From contig CAZOLV010000131.1 of assembly GCA_964580725.1 (NCBI GenBank), positions 1-9,845 of the forward strand: DNA of 9,845 nt, written 5' to 3'. The position numbers and the translations under genes were made by a program. This DNA comes from Amarolinea sp964580725 (lineage in GTDB: Bacteria > Chloroflexota > Anaerolineae > SSC4 > Amarolineaceae). The notes under the pieces are model-generated. The model saw nothing but the letters and a program-made list of their open reading frames with translations, was not told where the DNA came from and made no database searches. Below, one piece after another: positions 6,633-9,845 of this stretch (within the stretch, counting starts at the first letter, position 1; every line of letters begins with the position of its first letter).

Positions 6633-8529
6633 ATCTCAGGGCAAGGTAGCCGACGATGGCAACGACGCCGACGACGATGGACAGGGCATAAGCGCCAAGC
6701 AGGCCGCTTTGCAACTGGCGGGTGCGCTGACCGAGCGCGCCCAGAACATGAGCAAGGCCGTTGACGGCGCCGTCGAGCGTGCGCTGGTCGAAGGCGGTGG
6801 CAAGCCAGCCGGCCAGGTTTCGCAGAGGGTTGACGATGATGCGGGTGTAGAGGTCATCTATGTGCCAGCGGGCGACGAGGAAGTCGTAGACCAGGCTGTA
6901 GCGTTCTGCGTTTTGCGTTGCCAGGTGGGGATGGGTGACGTAGACGCGGTAGGCGGCCCAGATGCCGAGGCCGGCAATCAAAGCGCCAGCGACGAGCAGG
7001 CCCAGTTCGAGGGGCAGGGCGGCGGTGTGATCCAGGCCGGCGGCGGCCTGATCCGTTTCAGCGGCGGCGAAAACGGGGGCCAGCCAGTGTTCAAGGCTGA
7101 GGACGCCGGGCAGGTTGAGCAGACCGCCAACAAGTGCCAGCGCGGCGAGGATCCAGAGGGGGACGGTCATGACAGCGGGGGATTCGTGCGCTTTTTCGTG
7201 GAGTTTTTTGTCGCGCGGTTGGCCCCAGAAGGTGAGGATGAGGGCGCGCGTGCTGTAGAAGGCGGTGATGAGCGCAGTGAGAGCGCCGAACAGATAGAGC
7301 CAGATGTTGTGCTCGAAGGCCTTGAAAAGAATCTCGTCTTTGCTAAAGAAGCCGGAGAGCAGTGGGAAGCCGGCGAGGGCGGCGGCGCCGATCAGGAAGG
7401 TGCGGTAGGTGGCGGGGAGTTTTTGACGCAGGCCGCCCATTTTGCGGATGTCGAGTTCGCCGTGTAGGGCGTGCATGACGCTGCCAGCGCCAAGAAACAG
7501 CAGGGCTTTGAAGAAGGCGTGGGTGGTCAGGTGGAAGATGCCGGCGGTGTAAGCGCCGACGCCGACGCCAATGAACATGTAGCCGAGTTGGCTAATGGTG
7601 GAGTAGGCCAGGATGCGCTTGAGATCGGTCTGGGTGACGGCGATGGTGGCGGCAAGGAAGGCGGTAGCGGCGCCGATCCAGGCGACCCAATTGGCAGCGG
7701 TGGGTGCCAGATCGAAGATGAAGTGGGTGCGGGCAATCATGTAGACGCCGGCGGTGACCATGGTGGCGGCATGGATCAATGCGCTGACGGGGGTGGGGCC
7801 TTCCATGGCGTCGGGCAGCCAGACGAAGAGGGGGATTTGGGCCGATTTGCCGGCGGCGGCGAGCAGGAGCAGCAAGCCGATGGTCACGGCGGCGCCTTGC
7901 AGGGCCAGGGCCTGTTCGGAGACTTCGCGGAAGCTGACGACACCGATGGTGCTCCAAATGAGCATGATGGCAAGGGCCAGGCCAAAGTCGCCGATGCGAT
8001 TGACGAGAAAGGCTTTCTTGCCGGCATCAGCGGCGGAGGGTTTGTGGAACCAAAAGCCGATCAGCAGGTAGGAGGCGAGGCCGACTCCTTCCCAACCGAG
8101 ATACATGAGCAAGAAATTGTTGGCCATGACGAGCACGAGCATCATGAGAACGAAGAAGTTGAGATAGACGAAATAGCGGGTGTAACGTTCTTCGTGTCCC
8201 ATGTAGCCGATCGAGTAGATGTGGATGAGGGCGCTGACGCCGGTGACGACGAGGGCCATCGTGACCGAGAGCGGGTCAATGAGCAGGGCCATGTCTACCT
8301 TGAAGCTGCCGATGGCGATCCACTGCCAGAGCAGGCGTTCGACGCTGCGCTCTGTCGCTGGAAGGGCGTTGAGCGCAAGGAACAGCCCGACGGCGACGCC
8401 GAACGCAAGGGCGATGGCGGCGGCGCCGAGCCAGCCGGCAGCCTTGCCGAGGCGACGGCCAAACATGAGATTGAGCACGGCGCCGGCCAGTGGAAAGACG
8501 AGCAGTAGCCAGGCAAAATCGAGCATCAT
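6631..8529 (-). CDS. nuoL: NADH-quinone oxidoreductase subunit L
   Basis: The most distal antiporter-like subunit of complex I, 632 residues (E. coli about 613). Proton-path residues are present: Glu147 in GWEGVGLASYLLIGFW, Lys228 in GKSAQIPLFVWLPDAMEGPT, His253 in ALIHAATMV, His337 and Lys341 in THAFFKALLFLGAGS, and Lys397 in FSKDEIL. The DLKRILAYSTISQLGYM motif spans 302-318. After the last core helices, residues about 540-632 carry the NuoL-specific C-terminal part (HIDDLYTRIIVNPL), corresponding to the lateral helix that runs along subunits M and N, plus a final membrane segment. GGAG (8538-8541) lies eight bases before the ATG at 8529. A second in-frame ATG follows immediately and cannot be excluded. 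The gene begins 28 bases after a glycosyltransferase stop, not after nuoK as in most bacteria. Confidence 0.97.
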   Translation of the reverse strand: MMLDFAWLLLVFPLAGAVLNLMFGRRLGKAAGWLGAAAIALAFGVAVGLFLALNALPATERSVERLLWQWIAIGSFKVDMALLIDPLSVTMALVVTGVSALIHIYSIGYMGHEERYTRYFVYLNFFVLMMLVLVMANNFLLMYLGWEGVGLASYLLIGFWFHKPSAADAGKKAFLVNRIGDFGLALAIMLIWSTIGVVSFREVSEQALALQGAAVTIGLLLLLAAAGKSAQIPLFVWLPDAMEGPTPVSALIHAATMVTAGVYMIARTHFIFDLAPTAANWVAWIGAATAFLAATIAVTQTDLKRILAYSTISQLGYMFIGVGVGAYTAGIFHLTTHAFFKALLFLGAGSVMHALHGELDIRKMGGLRQKLPATYRTFLIGAAALAGFPLLSGFFSKDEILFKAFEHNIWLYLFGALTALITAFYSTRALILTFWGQPRDKKLHEKAHESPAVMTVPLWILAALALVGGLLNLPGVLSLEHWLAPVFAAAETDQAAAGLDHTAALPLELGLLVAGALIAGLGIWAAYRVYVTHPHLATQNAERYSLVYDFLVARWHIDDLYTRIIVNPLRNLAGWLATAFDQRTLDGAVNGLAHVLGALGQRTRQLQSGLLGAYALSIVVGVVAIVGYLALR

Positions 8530-8557
8530 GATTTCGACTCCAATGATTGATCCTCTT

Positions 8558-9845
8558 TCATGGGCGCAGGTCGGCGCCCGTCAATGCGTAAAGCTGCACC
8601 AGGTCAATGCCGGGAAAGGTGCGCTCGCTGAGCAGGGTTGCCTGGGCCGCCAGCATTTGGCGCACGCGCCCTTGCGGGTCGCCCCAGTGCGCCTGGCGCC
8701 AGATGAGCCAGATGCGCCGCCGCCCCTGGGCGGCGGCGGCAAACTGGGCGCGCCAGTCCAGGTCATCGTTGGGCAGCCACAGTTCTTCTTCGAAGGCAAT
8801 GATCGCATCGGGGGCTGCAGTGGAGGCGTCGCGCCCGGCATAGTAGGTAAATGGGCGCCAATGGAACGATGGGATGAAAACGGCAAAATCGCCGTGCTGC
8901 GCCTGCGCCTTGATCCAGCCGACGGCTTCACGCCAGGGGGGATTTTCGAGCGTGACGGCCTGGGCCGTCACCGCGGCGCCCGCCAGGCCAAGCAGCAGGA
9001 CCGCTGTGGCCCAACGCAGGGGCGGCCAGGGCAGCGCAACGACGCCAACAGCCAGCAGGAGCGACCAGGCCGGCAGCGCCAGCAACAGGTAACGGCTGGC
9101 GAAAATGGGCCGCACTTGCGATACCAACAGGGCCACGGCCACGGGGATCAGGGCGTAGGTCAAAACGACGGCGCCAGGCGCAAGGGTGTGCGACTGGCTG
9201 GCGGCCGGGCGCAGAAGGCGGCGCCCGCCCCAAAGCAAACAGGCCAGGGCCAGGGCGTAGCTGGCGTAACGTAGAATGGCCGGCCCGCTGATCGGCATGC
9301 CGATGAACTGGATGAGCGCATAGGCCAGCGTCGGCAGATCGGGGCGCCCGACGGCCAGGGCGATCCAGAGACCTTCGCCGCGCCCAACCTGGGTCAAGAG
9401 CGTGGGCAACCAGGGAATGAAGAGGAGGGCGATGGCGGCCTGGATGAGCAGCCAGCGCACGACCTGCACCGGCGAGCCGCGCAGGGCTGACCAGAGAATG
9501 AGGAGGTTGTGCGCCAGCAGGAGCAGGATGAAGTAGTAGTGCGTGTAGAGGCCGGCGGCGCACAGGACGATGTAGGCGATAAACCAGATCGAGGGCCAGC
9601 GCCGGTTGGGATGGGCGGCGGCGCGCACCAGGGCGTAGGTGGCCAAAATTCCCCACAGGGTGAGCAGCGAGTACATGCGCGCTTCCTGAGCGTACCAGCG
9701 GGCGTAGGTGGAGAGGGCATAGAAGGCGCCGGCCAGGGCGGGGAGGGGGTAGGGAGTAGGAAGTAGGGGGTAGGAAGTAGGAAGTAGGGGGTAGGAAGTA
9801 GGAAGTAGGGAGTGGGGAGTAGGAAGTAGGGAGTGGGGAGTAGGA
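8558..9845 (-). CDS. Multi-pass membrane glycosyltransferase (PMT_2/ArnT-like), 5' part missing
   Basis: The C-terminal part of a membrane glycosyltransferase of the GT39/PMT_2/ArnT-like superfamily, which moves a sugar from a polyprenyl-phosphate donor to an acceptor outside the membrane. The motif QEARMY (9671-9688), preceded by YARWYA, is the family's conserved loop. About eight hydrophobic segments follow, including LYTHYYFILLLLAHN, then a soluble C-terminal domain (about 8561-8955) starting near ENPPWREA. The first Met is at 9676, but family-like sequence continues upstream (ALAGAFYALS), so it is not the true start. Upstream of 9742 the open frame enters heptamer array 3 and stays open to the window edge, with no start codon. 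The N-terminal catalytic Asp/Glu region is not visible. It may be an intact gene with an internal array or a gene truncated by the array. Confidence 0.75.
   Translation of the reverse strand, partial: PTPHSLLPTPHSLLPTSYPLLPTSYPLLPTPYPLPALAGAFYALSTYARWYAQEARMYSLLTLWGILATYALVRAAAHPNRRWPSIWFIAYIVLCAAGLYTHYYFILLLLAHNLLILWSALRGSPVQVVRWLLIQAAIALLFIPWLPTLLTQVGRGEGLWIALAVGRPDLPTLAYALIQFIGMPISGPAILRYASYALALACLLWGGRRLLRPAASQSHTLAPGAVVLTYALIPVAVALLVSQVRPIFASRYLLLALPAWSLLLAVGVVALPWPPLRWATAVLLLGLAGAAVTAQAVTLENPPWREAVGWIKAQAQHGDFAVFIPSFHWRPFTYYAGRDASTAAPDAIIAFEEELWLPNDDLDWRAQFAAAAQGRRRIWLIWRQAHWGDPQGRVRQMLAAQATLLSERTFPGIDLVQLYALTGADLRP
9742..9845. repeat. Heptanucleotide tandem array 3 (GTAGGRR on + strand)
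   Basis: About fourteen units of 7 bp (GTAGGAA, GTAGGGG, GTAGGGA, GTGGGGA) run in perfect phase from 9749 to the right edge, with one degenerate unit at 9742-9748. They are partly organised as 21-bp triplets. On the minus strand the array is pyrimidine-rich and free of stops, and in the frame of the membrane glycosyltransferase it reads as a repeated heptapeptide of the type P-Y-S-T-P-L-L. It has the same unit as arrays 1 and 2. The orientation relative to the genes matches array 2 and is opposite to array 1. It continues beyond the window. Confidence 0.95.

Noticed and set aside
7471..8508. Long + strand open frame (345 codons) opposite nuoL
   Set aside because: It is exactly antisense to NuoL, with low-complexity Gly/Glu/Asp composition and no recognisable motif; a codon-bias shadow.
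8530..8557. Possible promoter upstream of nuoL
   Set aside because: Only 28 bases separate the genes, and apart from the ribosome binding site no -35/-10 pair is visible.
8716..8737. GCCGCCGCCC hairpin with 10-bp arms
   Set aside because: It is explained by Ala-rich then Arg-rich codons in a GC-rich gene and is not at a gene boundary.
8952..8971. Perfect inverted repeat with 9-bp arms and 2-base centre
   Set aside because: It lies in the membrane glycosyltransferase coding region and encodes V-T-A-Q-A-V-T; there is no T-run or gene end nearby, so terminator or operator function is not supported.

Overview
The window is a compact, GC-rich stretch in which every recognisable gene lies on the minus strand. 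Genes are separated by 4-bp stop/start overlaps or by gaps of at most about 28 bases, so the whole stretch reads as one long transcription unit running from the right edge to the left. Gene content (proton-pumping subunits of respiratory complex I, a lipoprotein with FlgD/Ig-like modules, and several glycosyltransferases) together with base composition suggests a member of the Chloroflexota, perhaps an Anaerolineae/Caldilineae/Ardenticatenia-type bacterium. That assignment is an inference from style and gene content and has not been tested by database search.

In the direction of transcription the layout is as follows. First is a 5'-incomplete multi-pass membrane glycosyltransferase (8558 to the right edge) that is entered by a heptanucleotide repeat array. 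Next come nuoL (6631-8529), nuoM (4715-6619) and nuoN (3204-4718), the three antiporter-like proton channels of NADH:quinone oxidoreductase. They are followed by a lipoprotein with two FlgD-like beta-sandwich modules (1876-3192), a WbbL-type family 2 glycosyltransferase (875-1879) and a WaaE/KdtX-type family 2 glycosyltransferase (117-878). The operon therefore combines complex I membrane-arm subunits with cell-surface glycan genes. None of the other eleven nuo genes is present.

The unusual part is the repeat content. Arrays of one 7-bp purine/pyrimidine unit (TAGGRRR on one strand, YYYCCTA on the other) occur three times: at the left edge, at the nuoM/nuoN junction and at the right edge. The first supplies the stop codon of the last glycosyltransferase. 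The second is translated in frame as the tail of NuoM. The third is open in frame inside, or at the start of, the membrane glycosyltransferase. NuoM also carries an in-frame tandem amplification of a 66-bp unit (22 residues) broken by a 100-N assembly gap. NuoN carries an in-frame GC-rich palindrome in the loop after its first membrane helix. So three of the seven genes have coding sequence contributed by repeats, and a fourth takes its stop codon from one.

The window begins and ends inside arrays and its only gap falls inside a tandem repeat. This suggests that both edges are contig or scaffold breaks caused by repeats. No RNA genes, CRISPR arrays, transposases, promoters or terminators could be supported, and there is no gene-free stretch longer than about 120 bases.
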